DNA of 64,000 nt from Pseudomonas lundensis. GTDB taxonomy: Bacteria > Pseudomonadota > Gammaproteobacteria > Pseudomonadales > Pseudomonadaceae. A model generated the notes under the pieces. It searched no databases. It saw only the letters and a program-made list of their open reading frames with translations, and was not told the DNA's origin. The DNA lies in assembly GCF_001042985.1 (NCBI RefSeq), contig NZ_JYKY01000019.1, forward strand, positions 40,526 to 104,525, written 5' to 3'. The stretch's first letter is position 1, and every line of letters begins with the position of its first letter. A program made the translations under genes and the position numbers. Below are positions 28,724 to 36,809 of the stretch, in pieces.

Positions 28724-29758
28724 ATGGCAACGATCAAAGATGTTGCGGCAATGGCGGGGATTTCCTACACAACGGTGTCCCATGTCGTGAACAAAACCCG
28801 CCCGGTGAGCGAGCCGGTGCGGTTGAAAGTGGAAGAGGCCATTGCGCGCCTGGATTACGTACCGAGCGCGGTGGCGCGCTCTCTCAAAGCCAAGAGCACG
28901 GCGACCATCGGTTTGCTGGTGGCTAATAGCCTCAACCCTTATTTCGCTGAGTTGGCACGGGGCATCGAGGATTACTGTGAGCGTAACAACTACTGCGTGA
29001 TCCTCTGCAATTGCGACGACGATCCGGACAAGCAGCGCAACTACGTGCGGGTGCTGCTGGAAAAGCGGGTGGACGGCCTGGTGGTGGCTTCGGCGGGCGG
29101 TGATTTAGGGCTGGCCAGCGGTTTGACGGGGGTGCGCACCCCGATGGTGATTGTTGACCGCAGCCTGGAGGGCATCGACGCCGATCTGGTGCGAATCGAT
29201 CATGAGCAGGGGGCCTATCTGGCGACCCGGCATTTGCTTGATTTGGGCCATCGTGCGGTTGCTTGCATCGGGGGGCCGGCCATTACCAGCGTGGCGCAGC
29301 TGCGGCTGGCGGGTTATCTGCGTGCCCTGAGTGAGGCCGGGATAACGCCGCAAGCGCACTGGATGGTTGAAAGTGATTTCAGTTGTACAGGGGGCTATGA
29401 GGCCGCTAACCGGTTATTGGCCGCCGACCCGCCTTCGGCCGTGTTCGCGTGTAACGACATGATGGGCATTGGTGTGTTGCGCGCGGCCGCGGAACGCCAG
29501 ATTCGAGTGCCCGAGCAACTGTCGGTGATCGGCTTTGATGATGTGCAGATGAGCCGGTATGTGTACCCGGCGTTGACGACAGTCGGGCAGTCAATCCTGC
29601 AATTGGGTGAAACAGCCGCTCAGGTTTTGTTACGGCGCATCGCAACACCCGGGCGATCCGTCGAGCAGTTGATCGTCGCTCCCAGTCTCGTGCTGCGAGA
29701 ATCCACCGGGCCGCACGGGGCTATTGCCCTGCACGGTCTCCAGCAATCCATCGGTTGA
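28724..29758 (+). CDS. rbsR: LacI-family ribose operon repressor RbsR
   Basis: 344-aa transcriptional repressor. N-terminal LacI HTH and hinge (MATIKDVAAMAGISYTTVSH, then YVPSAVARSLKAKST) and a C-terminal sugar-binding domain (ACIGGP, FACNDMMGIGVL, IGFDDV). It lies inside the rbs operon between the transporter and the kinase and probably binds the AAACGTTT palindrome upstream of rbsB. Confidence 0.93.
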   Translation: MATIKDVAAMAGISYTTVSHVVNKTRPVSEPVRLKVEEAIARLDYVPSAVARSLKAKSTATIGLLVANSLNPYFAELARGIEDYCERNNYCVILCNCDDDPDKQRNYVRVLLEKRVDGLVVASAGGDLGLASGLTGVRTPMVIVDRSLEGIDADLVRIDHEQGAYLATRHLLDLGHRAVACIGGPAITSVAQLRLAGYLRALSEAGITPQAHWMVESDFSCTGGYEAANRLLAADPPSAVFACNDMMGIGVLRAAAERQIRVPEQLSVIGFDDVQMSRYVYPALTTVGQSILQLGETAAQVLLRRIATPGRSVEQLIVAPSLVLRESTGPHGAIALHGLQQSIG

Positions 29759-29767
29759 GTGTCGAGC

Positions 29768-30688
29768 ATGCAAGCAAATGTGGTCGTGGTGGGCAGTTTG
29801 AATATGGATTTGGTGACGCGCACGCAGCGGTTACCGCAGCCAGGTGAGACGCTGTTTGGGGATGCGCTGCAAACGGTGCATGGCGGTAAAGGCGCTAATC
29901 AGGCGGTGGCCGCTGCACGGCTGGGCGCGCGCGTTGCGATGCTGGGGCGTGTGGGCAGTGACGCCTATGGCGCGCAACTGCGAGCGGGCCTGCTGGAGGA
30001 GCAAATTGAGTGCTCGGGGGTGTGCAGTGTGCCGGGCGGTGTCAGTGGCGTTGCCTTGATTGTTGTGGATGCCCACAGTCAAAACACCATCGTGGTAGTC
30101 CCGGGCGCCAATGCCGCCCTGACCCCTGGCGATATTGAGTCCTGTGACGCGATGTTGCAGGGGGCTGAGGTGATCGTCTGCCAACTCGAAGTGCCCTATG
30201 ACACCGTCGCCCATACGCTGAAGCGGGGTCGGGCGCTCAATAAGACCGTTATCCTCAACCCGGCGCCGGTCAACGGGCCGTTGCCCTCGCAGTGGCTTGA
30301 GGCGATTGATTACTTGATCCCCAATGAAAGTGAGGCGCAGGCGCTCAGTGGCGTGGTGGTTGATTCGTTGGCGTCTGCACAGCGCGCTGCTTTCAAGCTG
30401 ATTGAGGCGGGCGCGCGCAATGTGATTGTGACGCTGGGGGCTAAAGGCGCGCTGTTCGTCAGCGGGCAGAAGGCCTTGCACTTTGCGGCACCGAGCGTGG
30501 AAGCGGTCGATGCTACAGCCGCGGGTGACACTTTTGTCGGTGCGTTTTCTGCAGCGCTTGCGCAGGGTAAAAACGAAGATCAAGCAATCCGTTTTGCACA
30601 AATTGCGGCAGCCTTGTCTGTTACGCGTCCGGGTGCGCAACCGTCAATTCCGGGCCTGGCTGATGTTTCAGCCTTTGCACCGTCATGA
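29768..30688 (+). CDS. rbsK: Ribokinase RbsK
   Basis: 306-aa PfkB-family kinase that phosphorylates ribose to ribose 5-phosphate with ATP. Landmarks: VVVGSLNMDLV at the N terminus, HGGKGANQAVAAARLG (substrate GG loop), NPAPVNGPLP, LGAKGALFVSG, and the catalytic-base motif VDATAAGDTFVGAF, where the usual DTTGAGD reads DATAAGD. ATG 29768 preferred; an in-frame GTG at 29759 directly after the rbsR stop would add three residues. Overlaps rbsD by ATGA. Confidence 0.93.
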   Translation: MQANVVVVGSLNMDLVTRTQRLPQPGETLFGDALQTVHGGKGANQAVAAARLGARVAMLGRVGSDAYGAQLRAGLLEEQIECSGVCSVPGGVSGVALIVVDAHSQNTIVVVPGANAALTPGDIESCDAMLQGAEVIVCQLEVPYDTVAHTLKRGRALNKTVILNPAPVNGPLPSQWLEAIDYLIPNESEAQALSGVVVDSLASAQRAAFKLIEAGARNVIVTLGAKGALFVSGQKALHFAAPSVEAVDATAAGDTFVGAFSAALAQGKNEDQAIRFAQIAAALSVTRPGAQPSIPGLADVSAFAPS

Positions 30689-31089
30689 AAAAGACACCAC
30701 TGCTGAACATCCAGCTCTCACGGCTGATTGCTTCGTTGGGGCATGGCGACGTTGTCGTGATTGCCGATGCAGGTTTGCCGGTGCCCAAGGGGGTGGCGCT
30801 GATTGATTTGGCCTTGACCCAGGGGGTGCCGGACCTGGCCACCACCTTGCGCATTGTCTTGAGTGAAATGCAGGTCGAAAGCCATATTCTGGCCAATGAG
30901 TTATTCCTGCACCCGTGCGCTGTGCTCACTGTCATTGAGGCTCACACCGAGCTTGGGCTACTGGGGACCAGGCGGCTGCTGGCCCACGATGCATTCAAAA
31001 CGTTGTGCCTGAGCGCAAAGGCGATTGTGCGCACGGGGGAGTGCCATCCGTACTGCAATATTGCGCTCATCGCGGGCGTTACGTTTTAA
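30685..31089 (+). CDS. rbsD: D-ribose pyranase RbsD
   Basis: 134-aa RbsD/FucU-family mutarotase that interconverts ribopyranose and ribofuranose so that RbsK can act. Motifs: N-terminal LSRLIASLGHGDVVVIADAG with the catalytic His in LGHGD, and C-terminal AIVRTGECHPYCNIALIAGV. Last gene of the operon; no clear terminator follows. Confidence 0.93.
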   Translation: MKKTPLLNIQLSRLIASLGHGDVVVIADAGLPVPKGVALIDLALTQGVPDLATTLRIVLSEMQVESHILANELFLHPCAVLTVIEAHTELGLLGTRRLLAHDAFKTLCLSAKAIVRTGECHPYCNIALIAGVTF

Positions 31090-31222
31090 CGCGATGCGGT
31101 TCGCTCATCGAGTGTCTTCGGCAGCGTGACGAGCTTGGTCGCTCGGGTTCAACGGTTAAGTGAGTGAGCGCGCGGCATGGAGACTGATGCGAAAGGAGCG
31201 GGAGGGTTGAGTCTCTGAATCC

Positions 31223-31417
31223 TCAGGTTGTCTTTACAGGCAGGCCATATTTTTCGAAGACCTGATCGGTAAAGGCCTTTGCCGCTTCCGTGCCGAGTTC
31301 TTTTACCAGCAGGTCTATGCCGATAATGGCCAACTCTTCGGGGCTGCCCGGGCTGTAAGAACACTGTCCCTGTTGCCATTTCGCCTTGATGTCGGCGTCA
31401 ATACTGACGTTGCTCAT
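31223..31417 (-). CDS. Small conserved-looking protein of unknown function
   Basis: 64 aa, MSNVSIDADIKAKWQQGQCS... ending YGLPVKTT; acidic and probably cytoplasmic (no signal or membrane segment). Family not recognised. Start at ATG 31417 rather than further upstream because this ATG opens the region with protein-like composition. Confidence 0.6.
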   Translation of the reverse strand: MSNVSIDADIKAKWQQGQCSYSPGSPEELAIIGIDLLVKELGTEAAKAFTDQVFEKYGLPVKTT

Positions 31418-31550
31418 GGTTGGACTCGTTGCGTTAAAACGCTGGATCTTAGCAAAATGCCATTGAGATGCCATCAGTGTGGCAGCAGCCATGCGCGCCA
31501 GACAGCCCGTTGGCGTGTCACACTGACCATTTGAGGGAGTGGGCATTACA

Positions 31551-31856
31551 ATGCATATCGATTTGAATAATCCAGAGGGGTTGACGCCGGAGGCTGTCAG
31601 GCAGCTATTGGCTTCGGCCAGTGATGATGTGCACACGCAGTTGCGCGTATCCAAAGACGGGCGCGCGTACCTCTCTTCAGGCGTGGTGGGCGGTACAGAC
31701 ATTGACGGGCTGCTGTTCAGGCTGGAAACCTGGGCAGCGGGTTCCGGGTATGTGGGCAACGTTGCAGCCAGTGATGAGGTTTGGGTCATGCAAATCTTCA
31801 ATGCCTTGAAGGAGAATTGGCCCAATCCACCGTTCGATTACATCGATGTGTATTGA
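31551..31856 (+). CDS. Small cytoplasmic protein of unknown function
   Basis: 101 aa, MHIDLNNPEGLTPEAVRQLL..., no signal peptide or membrane segment. The first 25 residues look like an N-terminal helix pair; the C terminus ends PFDYIDVY. ATG 31551 has GGGAG 11 nt upstream; a GTG at 31539 is less likely. Family not recognised. Confidence 0.7.
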   Translation: MHIDLNNPEGLTPEAVRQLLASASDDVHTQLRVSKDGRAYLSSGVVGGTDIDGLLFRLETWAAGSGYVGNVAASDEVWVMQIFNALKENWPNPPFDYIDVY

Positions 31857-32015
31857 TGCAGCACACATTCCGTGACGATTAAGTAAAGGCGATACACTGC
31901 TTGTCGTCCAAAATCACGCGCCTGCGGTCACGCGTAATTCTTGCCTGGCGCTGTGCAACCTCTTTGCGCAAAAGCTGTCGCAAAGGTCTCGACTATTTAC
32001 TGTTAAGGAGGCTCC

Positions 32016-32327
32016 ATGTCCTGGAAGCTAGTGTCATTGGGTTCATTGCTGGCCGTGCTGGCGTTGTCTGGGTGCAGTACGCCGAGTTCTGACCAGGAAC
32101 CTGCGACCACCCCCACCGCACACACGCGTTGTGACGCTCAAGCCGCAGCCTTTGCGGTCGGGAAAAAAGCGTCGGCGCAGCTCCTTGAGCAAGCCCGCGT
32201 CAAAGCCGGTGCGCAGACCGCTCGTATCCTCGGGCCCAACGATGTCATGACGCTTGAGTACCGCTCAGATCGCTTGAACCTCAATGCCGATGGCAATGCC
32301 GTCATTACGCGCGTGAACTGCGGGTAA
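32016..32327 (+). CDS. Lipoprotein with peptidase inhibitor I78 domain
   Basis: 103 aa. Lipobox LALSGC at residues ~15-20 makes it a probable membrane lipoprotein. The mature part follows the I78 serine-protease-inhibitor pattern: CDAQAAAFAVGKKAS, LLEQARVKAGA, ARILGPNDVMTLEYRSDRLN and the terminal NCG, including the two cysteines that form the family disulfide. Likely protects the envelope from exogenous or own serine proteases. Confidence 0.85.
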   Translation: MSWKLVSLGSLLAVLALSGCSTPSSDQEPATTPTAHTRCDAQAAAFAVGKKASAQLLEQARVKAGAQTARILGPNDVMTLEYRSDRLNLNADGNAVITRVNCG

Positions 32328-32351
32328 GCAGTTCGCGTTTGTAGCAGGCAC

Positions 32352-32384
32352 AAAAAACCCCGTCACCTGGACGGGGTTTTTTTG
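32352..32384. terminator. Bidirectional terminator between the I78 lipoprotein gene and cspA
   Basis: AAAAAA-CCCCGTC-acctg-GACGGGG-TTTTTTT: classical stem with A and T tracts on either side between convergent genes. Confidence 0.92.
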
Positions 32385-32396
32385 TTCGAAGGAGAT

Positions 32397-32609
32397 TTAC
32401 TCCGGACGAACCTGTGCAGCTTGCATACCCTTTTGGCCTTTCTCAGCCACGAAGGAAACGGTCTGGCCTTCTTTCAGGCTTTTGAAACCGTCGCTTTCGA
32501 TAGCTTTGAAGTGTACGAACAGGTCGTCACCGCCACCTTGAGGAGTGATGAAGCCGAAGCCTTTTTCATCGTTGAACCATTTTACGGTGCCGGTTTGGCG
32601 ATTAGACAT
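32397..32609 (-). CDS. Cold-shock protein, CspA family
   Basis: 70-aa single cold-shock-domain protein; binds single-stranded RNA/DNA. RNP1 is KGFGFITP and RNP2 is DLFVHF; the N terminus MSNRQTGTVKWFNDEKG is typical of Pseudomonas CspA/CapB proteins. An SD (GGAGA) lies 5-8 nt upstream of the start. The upstream ~80 nt probably form its leader. Confidence 0.95.
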   Translation of the reverse strand: MSNRQTGTVKWFNDEKGFGFITPQGGGDDLFVHFKAIESDGFKSLKEGQTVSFVAEKGQKGMQAAQVRPE

Positions 32610-32764
32610 GGTGTATCTCCAAGAAACTTATATTTTCAGTAGTACTGTGCTGCTCAGGCCAACTGGGCACACTTGGCTATCATAGTCGAAATGTGAGATT
32701 TGGGAGCCCCCCTGCGTCACTGTTTGATGCTTTATCAGCGTGTTCGAGCTGCGATGAAGGCCTG

Positions 32765-32787
32765 AAAGCCCCGTCTTATGGGGCTTT
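32765..32787. terminator. Terminator-like hairpin
   Basis: AAAGCCCC-gtcttat-GGGGCTTT, an 8-bp perfect stem in the ~290-bp gap between cspA and the next minus-strand gene. It probably terminates the small gene upstream on the minus strand (32904-33230). Confidence 0.6.
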
Positions 32788-32903
32788 GACAATTAAAATG
32801 GCGCTTAAAAAAAGCATTATTTCTTACGTTTTTTTATACGGATGGCCACTTCTCATGCCTTTTGTGCTCGGTCAGGGCATAGGCAACCGCATCTTCGGGG
32901 TGT

Positions 32904-33230
32904 TTATTTCTTGGGTTTGGCGGGGACGGCCGCTGTAGCACGGCAAGACTGAATAGCATCCAGAGCTTGTGTGCGCAGTTCAGCGCTAGGTTGTACCGTT
33001 TTGCTCATCAACTGCTTGATCTGTGCTGTTGAAAAATTGGCCGACAATTTATCAGCGCCGCATGCACAATATTCTTCAGCCTTTTTTTTGTCGATGTTTT
33101 GGCTGGCAGCAGCGACGCAGTCCTTCATGTAGTCTTTTTTAAGGGCTGCAGGCCAATTGCCCGCGTGAGCGCTCAGTGGCAGAAGCAGTGCCAATGGGGT
33201 TGCGAGAGCCAAAAAACGTTTCATGGACAT
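32904..33230 (-). CDS. Small secreted protein with conserved cysteines
   Basis: 108 aa. Signal peptide (MKRFLALATPLALLLPLSAHA) followed by a ~85-residue helical mature protein with cysteines in KDCVAAAS, EEYCACGAD and IQSCRAT and a Lys/Pro-rich tail. It looks periplasmic. Start at 33230 (AAGGA seven nt upstream); ATG 33224 is an alternative. No specific function recognised. Confidence 0.8.
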   Translation of the reverse strand: MSMKRFLALATPLALLLPLSAHAGNWPAALKKDYMKDCVAAASQNIDKKKAEEYCACGADKLSANFSTAQIKQLMSKTVQPSAELRTQALDAIQSCRATAAVPAKPKK

Positions 33231-33488
33231 GTGATGTTCCTTACAGAATGTGAGGCTAAATGTGATTCACGCAGTATTTGAGGGGCCAAGTGCAGCTCAA
33301 GTTCACCATTTTGCAACGCGGGCAGTATTTTGGCTGCCTCAAGCTGAGCCCGCCATCATGTCGTCATGTGTGTTAGCATGCCGCCCTTGGTTTGTCGTGG
33401 TGATGTTCTGCATCCCGCGAAACAGAGCCATACACTTTTGATTTGAACTCCAGTCACTCTGGTTCGGTTAACGGTTGGCCGCAAGGCT

Positions 33489-33507
33489 CCTGCCACTGTG
33501 AGGCAGG
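33489..33507 (+). promoter_or_regulatory. Upstream leader hairpin with tRNA-Thr-like 7-nt loop
   Basis: CCTGCC-ACTGTGA-GGCAGG: a 6-bp stem with a 7-nt loop. Positions 3-5 of the loop read UGU, a threonine anticodon, with G and U at positions equivalent to 35 and 36, the anticodon bases ThrRS recognises. In E. coli thrS the upstream operator domain is a second anticodon-arm mimic at a comparable place. Position 33 is C here instead of U, so the mimicry is partial. Confidence 0.45.
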
Positions 33508-33545
33508 CTCACCACCGAATCGCGTACTGGCTCATCCCAACCCAC

Positions 33546-33566
33546 GTGACCTTTGGTAGGGGTCAC
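33546..33566 (+). promoter_or_regulatory. thrS operator: tRNA-Thr(GGU) anticodon-arm mimic
   Basis: GTGACCT-TTGGTAG-GGGTCAC: a 7-bp stem (one T-G wobble) closing a 7-nt loop in which U33-G34-G35-U36-A37 are exactly those of a tRNA-Thr(GGU) anticodon loop. It ends 4 nt before the strong SD (AGGAGAGG). ThrRS bound here would occlude the ribosome, as at the E. coli thrS operator. Structure drawn by eye. Confidence 0.6.
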
Positions 33567-33585
33567 CACTAGGAGAGGAGGCGCC

Positions 33586-35508
33586 ATGCCAACTATTACT
33601 CTTCCCGACGGCAGTCAACGTTCTTTCGATCATGCAGTTTCAGTCGCCGAAGTTGCCGCTTCGATTGGCGCAGGTCTGGCGAAAGCCACTGTAGCCGGTA
33701 AAGTCAACGGCAAGCTGGTTGATGCCTCTGACCTGATTGAAAATGACGCCACGCTGCAAATCATCACGCCCAAGGATGAAGAGGGGCTGGAGATCATTCG
33801 TCACTCTTGCGCCCACCTCGTTGGCCATGCAGTGAAGCAGTTGTATCCAACGGCCAAAATGGTCATTGGTCCTGTCATTCAGGAAGGCTTCTACTACGAC
33901 ATTTTCTACGATCGTCCTTTCACCCCTGAGGACATGGCTGCTATCGAGCAGCGCATGCAGCAGTTGATCGAGAAAGATTACGACGTCATCAAGAAAGTCA
34001 CGCCGCGTGCCGAAGTGATCCAGCTGTTTTCCGAGCGCGGCGAAGATTACAAGTTGCGCCTGATTGAAGATATGCCTGACGAGCAGGCCATGGGTCTGTA
34101 CTTCCATGAAGAATACGTCGACATGTGCCGTGGTCCTCACGTGCCTAACACGCGTTTCTTGAAATCGTTCAAGTTGACAAAATTGTCGGGCGCCTACTGG
34201 CGTGGCGATGCTAAGAATGAGCAGTTGCAGCGTATTTACGGCACTGCGTGGGCTGACAAGAAGCAATTGGCTGCCTACATTCAGCGCATCGAAGAAGCCG
34301 AGAAGCGCGATCACCGCAAAATCGGTAAGCGTCTGGGGCTTTTCCATACTCAGGAAGAAGCGCCCGGGATGGTGTTTTGGCATCCAAACGGCTGGACCCT
34401 TTACCAGGTTCTTGAGCAGTACATGCGCAAGGTGCAGCGTGAGAACGGGTATCTTGAGATCAAGACCCCTCAGGTTGTGGACCGCAGCTTGTGGGAAAAG
34501 TCTGGTCACTGGGCCAACTACGCTGAAAACATGTTCACGACTGAGTCGGAGAGCCGCGATTACGCGATCAAGCCAATGAACTGCCCGTGCCACGTGCAGG
34601 TCTTTAATCAGGGTTTGAAAAGCTACCGTGAGTTGCCAATGCGGCTGGCCGAATTCGGTGCTTGCCACCGTAACGAGCCGTCGGGTGCTCTGCACGGCAT
34701 CATGCGGGTTCGTGCATTCACTCAAGACGATGCGCATATCTTTTGTACTGAGGAGCAGATGCAGGCCGAATCGGCGGCATTCATCAAGCTCACCCTCGAT
34801 GTCTATGCTGACTTCGGTTTCAAGGATATCGAGCTGAAACTGTCTACTCGCCCTGAAAAGCGCGTGGGTTCGGATGAGTTGTGGGATCGCGCCGAAAGCG
34901 CATTGGCCTCGGCGCTTGACAGTGCTGGCCTGGCGTATGATCTGCAGCCGGGTGAAGGCGCCTTTTACGGTCCGAAGATTGAGTTTTCTTTGAAAGATTG
35001 TCTGGGTCGTGTCTGGCAGTGTGGTACCTTGCAGCTCGATTTCAATCTGCCGATTCGTCTTGGTGCTGAATATGTCTCCGAAGACAACAGCCGCAAGCAT
35101 CCGGTTATGCTGCACCGCGCGATCCTTGGGTCGTTCGAGCGTTTCGTCGGTATTCTGATTGAACACTACGAAGGTGCGTTCCCTGCGTGGTTGGCGCCAA
35201 CCCAGGCAGTGATCATGAATATCACTGATAAACAGGCCGATTTTGCTGCTGAAGTTGAAAAAACTCTCAATCAGAGCGGATTTCGTGCCAAGTCAGACTT
35301 GAGAAATGAAAAGATCGGCTTTAAAATCCGCGAGCATACTTTGCTCAAGGTTCCTTATCTCTTGGTTATCGGAGATCGGGAAGTCGAGATGCAGACTGTC
35401 GCTGTGCGTACACGTGAAGGTGCTGACCTGGGCTCGATGCCCGTCGCGCAATTCGCTGAATTCCTCGCACAAGCGGTTTCCCGGCGTGGTCGCCATGATT
35501 CGGAGTAA
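33586..35508 (+). CDS. thrS: Threonyl-tRNA synthetase
   Basis: 640-aa class II aminoacyl-tRNA synthetase. Order: TGS domain (MPTITLPDGSQRSFDHAVS), N2 editing domain with HxxxH (HSCAHLVGHA) and the Cys/His pocket, catalytic core (PMNCPCHVQVF, HRNEPSGALHGIMRVRAFTQDDAHIF), zinc ligands Cys/His/His, and C-terminal anticodon-binding domain (APTQAVIMNI). Start ATG 33586 has AGGAGAGGAGG just upstream. First gene of thrS-infC-rpmI-rplT and probably autoregulated through the leader. Confidence 0.97.
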   Translation: MPTITLPDGSQRSFDHAVSVAEVAASIGAGLAKATVAGKVNGKLVDASDLIENDATLQIITPKDEEGLEIIRHSCAHLVGHAVKQLYPTAKMVIGPVIQEGFYYDIFYDRPFTPEDMAAIEQRMQQLIEKDYDVIKKVTPRAEVIQLFSERGEDYKLRLIEDMPDEQAMGLYFHEEYVDMCRGPHVPNTRFLKSFKLTKLSGAYWRGDAKNEQLQRIYGTAWADKKQLAAYIQRIEEAEKRDHRKIGKRLGLFHTQEEAPGMVFWHPNGWTLYQVLEQYMRKVQRENGYLEIKTPQVVDRSLWEKSGHWANYAENMFTTESESRDYAIKPMNCPCHVQVFNQGLKSYRELPMRLAEFGACHRNEPSGALHGIMRVRAFTQDDAHIFCTEEQMQAESAAFIKLTLDVYADFGFKDIELKLSTRPEKRVGSDELWDRAESALASALDSAGLAYDLQPGEGAFYGPKIEFSLKDCLGRVWQCGTLQLDFNLPIRLGAEYVSEDNSRKHPVMLHRAILGSFERFVGILIEHYEGAFPAWLAPTQAVIMNITDKQADFAAEVEKTLNQSGFRAKSDLRNEKIGFKIREHTLLKVPYLLVIGDREVEMQTVAVRTREGADLGSMPVAQFAEFLAQAVSRRGRHDSE

Positions 35509-35510
35509 TT

Positions 35511-36059
35511 ATTATTAAGCGTGAAATGAGACAAGATAAACGAGCTGCACCGAAAGCCCCGATCAACGAGAATATCTCGGCACGCGAGGTTCGGTTAATC
35601 GGAGCTGAGGGCGAGCAACTTGGCATTGTCCCGATCGAAGAAGCGCTTCTTAAGGCTGAAGAAGCCAAACTGGATTTGGTGGAAATTTCCGCTGATGCAG
35701 TACCACCTGTTTGCAAGCTGATGGATTACGGCAAGTCGATCTTCGAAAAGAAGAAGCAGATTGCCGCAGCGAAGAAAAACCAGAAACAAATCCAGGTTAA
35801 AGAAATCAAGTTTCGTCCAGGGACGGAGGAAGGGGATTACCAGGTAAAACTGCGCAACCTGGTACGTTTCCTGAGTGATGGGGACAGGGCCAAGGTGTCG
35901 TTAAGATTCCGTGGTCGTGAGATGGCCCACCAGGAGCTGGGTATGGAACTGTTGAAGCGGGTTGAAGCTGACCTCGTCGAATACGGGACCGTCGAACAGC
36001 ATCCTAAGATGGAAGGACGCCAGCTGATCATGGTCATCGCCCCGAAAAAGAAGAAGTAA
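35511..36059 (+). CDS. infC: Translation initiation factor IF-3 (AUU start)
   Basis: IF-3, which binds the 30S subunit, prevents subunit joining and proofreads start codons. 182 aa from AUU 35511, with GGAG 5 nt upstream; AUU 35514 (8 nt spacing) is equally plausible, and the first in-frame ATG is 35526. Non-canonical AUU starts are the known basis of infC autoregulation because IF-3 discriminates against them. Landmarks: INENISAREVRLIGAEGEQL, ISADAVPPVCKLMDYGK, EIKFRPGTEEGDYQVK, FRGREMAHQELG. Confidence 0.93.
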   Translation: MIKREMRQDKRAAPKAPINENISAREVRLIGAEGEQLGIVPIEEALLKAEEAKLDLVEISADAVPPVCKLMDYGKSIFEKKKQIAAAKKNQKQIQVKEIKFRPGTEEGDYQVKLRNLVRFLSDGDRAKVSLRFRGREMAHQELGMELLKRVEADLVEYGTVEQHPKMEGRQLIMVIAPKKKK

Positions 36060-36119
36060 CCACCAGGGCACGGCAGGCCTTGCGGTTATGTTTATCAACT
36101 GAATGCGGAGTATCCGAAC

Positions 36120-36314
36120 ATGCCAAAGATGAAGACTAAAAGTGGTGCTGCTAAGCGGTTTCTGAAAACTGCTAACGGTATCAAGCACAAACACGCTTTC
36201 AAGAGCCACATCCTGACCAAAATGTCGACCAAGCGTAAGCGTCAATTGCGCGGTAGCAGCTTGCTGCATCCGTCTGACGTGGCAAAAGTCGAGCGCATGC
36301 TGCGCCTTCGTTAA
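36120..36314 (+). CDS. rpmI: 50S ribosomal protein L35
   Basis: 64-aa basic ribosomal protein; MPKMKTKSGAAKRFLKTANG and HILTKMSTKRKRQLRGS are diagnostic. Co-transcribed with infC and rplT; the L20 protein is known in other bacteria to repress this unit. Confidence 0.97.
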   Translation: MPKMKTKSGAAKRFLKTANGIKHKHAFKSHILTKMSTKRKRQLRGSSLLHPSDVAKVERMLRLR

Positions 36315-36343
36315 TTTTTGGTTAAGACTAGAGGAAGTAACTC

Positions 36344-36700
36344 ATGGCTCGTGTAAAGCGTGGCGTTGTCGCCCGTAAACGTCACAAAAAAATTCTGAAA
36401 CTGGCTAAAGGCTACTACGGTGCACGCTCGCGCGTATTCCGTGTTGCCAAGCAAGCGGTAATCAAGGCAGGCCAATACGCCTACCGTGACCGTCGTCAGA
36501 AAAAACGTCAGTTCCGCGCTCTGTGGATCGCTCGTATCAACGCTGGTGCACGTATCAACGGCCTGTCTTACAGCCGTTTCATCGCCGGCCTGAAAAAAGC
36601 GTCCATCGAGATCGACCGTAAGGTTCTGGCTGATCTGGCAGTGAACGAAAAAGCGGCGTTTGCTGCGATTGTCGAGAAAGCTAAAGCCACTCTGGCTTAA
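36344..36700 (+). CDS. rplT: 50S ribosomal protein L20
   Basis: 118-aa ribosomal protein that binds 23S rRNA early in 50S assembly. MARVKRGVVARKRHKKILKL and GYYGARSRVFRVAKQAVIKA are diagnostic. SD AGAGGAAG upstream. Followed by a strong hairpin before pheS. Confidence 0.97.
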   Translation: MARVKRGVVARKRHKKILKLAKGYYGARSRVFRVAKQAVIKAGQYAYRDRRQKKRQFRALWIARINAGARINGLSYSRFIAGLKKASIEIDRKVLADLAVNEKAAFAAIVEKAKATLA

Positions 36701-36757
36701 GTACCCCCGACAGTCACTTGGGCTTGCCTATGTAAGCTTGGGTGTTAAACGTCATAA

Positions 36758-36794
36758 ACAGGGGAAGAGCCTTCAAGCTCTTCCCCTGTTTTGT
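36758..36794 (+). terminator. Strong hairpin with T tract between rplT and pheS
   Basis: ACAGGGGAAGAGC-cttcaa-GCTCTTCCCCTGTTTT: a 13-bp perfect stem 16 nt upstream of pheS. It should terminate the ribosomal-protein transcript or act as an attenuator of pheST. I see no short Phe-rich leader peptide before it, so an E. coli-type pheM attenuation mechanism is not supported. Confidence 0.85.
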
Positions 36795-36809
36795 ATCTGG
36801 AGTCTGTAC

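Larger units (their letters stand above)
33231..33585 (+). other. thrS upstream region and leader
   Basis: 355 bp without a supported gene (a 63-codon frame here looks spurious). It contains the thrS promoter and a structured leader with two small hairpins described separately. Confidence 0.65.

Noticed and set aside
32693..32938. 81-codon + strand ORF after cspA
   Set aside because: Contains a terminator hairpin, lacks an SD and ends inside the opposite gene; not protein-like.
33486..33580. T-box riboswitch for thrS
   Set aside because: No T-box bulge or antiterminator; T-boxes are not used for thrS in Pseudomonas. The hairpins fit a ThrRS-binding operator better.
33640..35166. 508-codon - strand frame across thrS
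   Set aside because: Antisense shadow of a universally conserved gene; no domain content.
36701..36809. Phe-rich leader peptide (pheM-like attenuator) before pheS
   Set aside because: No short ORF with consecutive Phe codons precedes the hairpin; only a terminator is supported.
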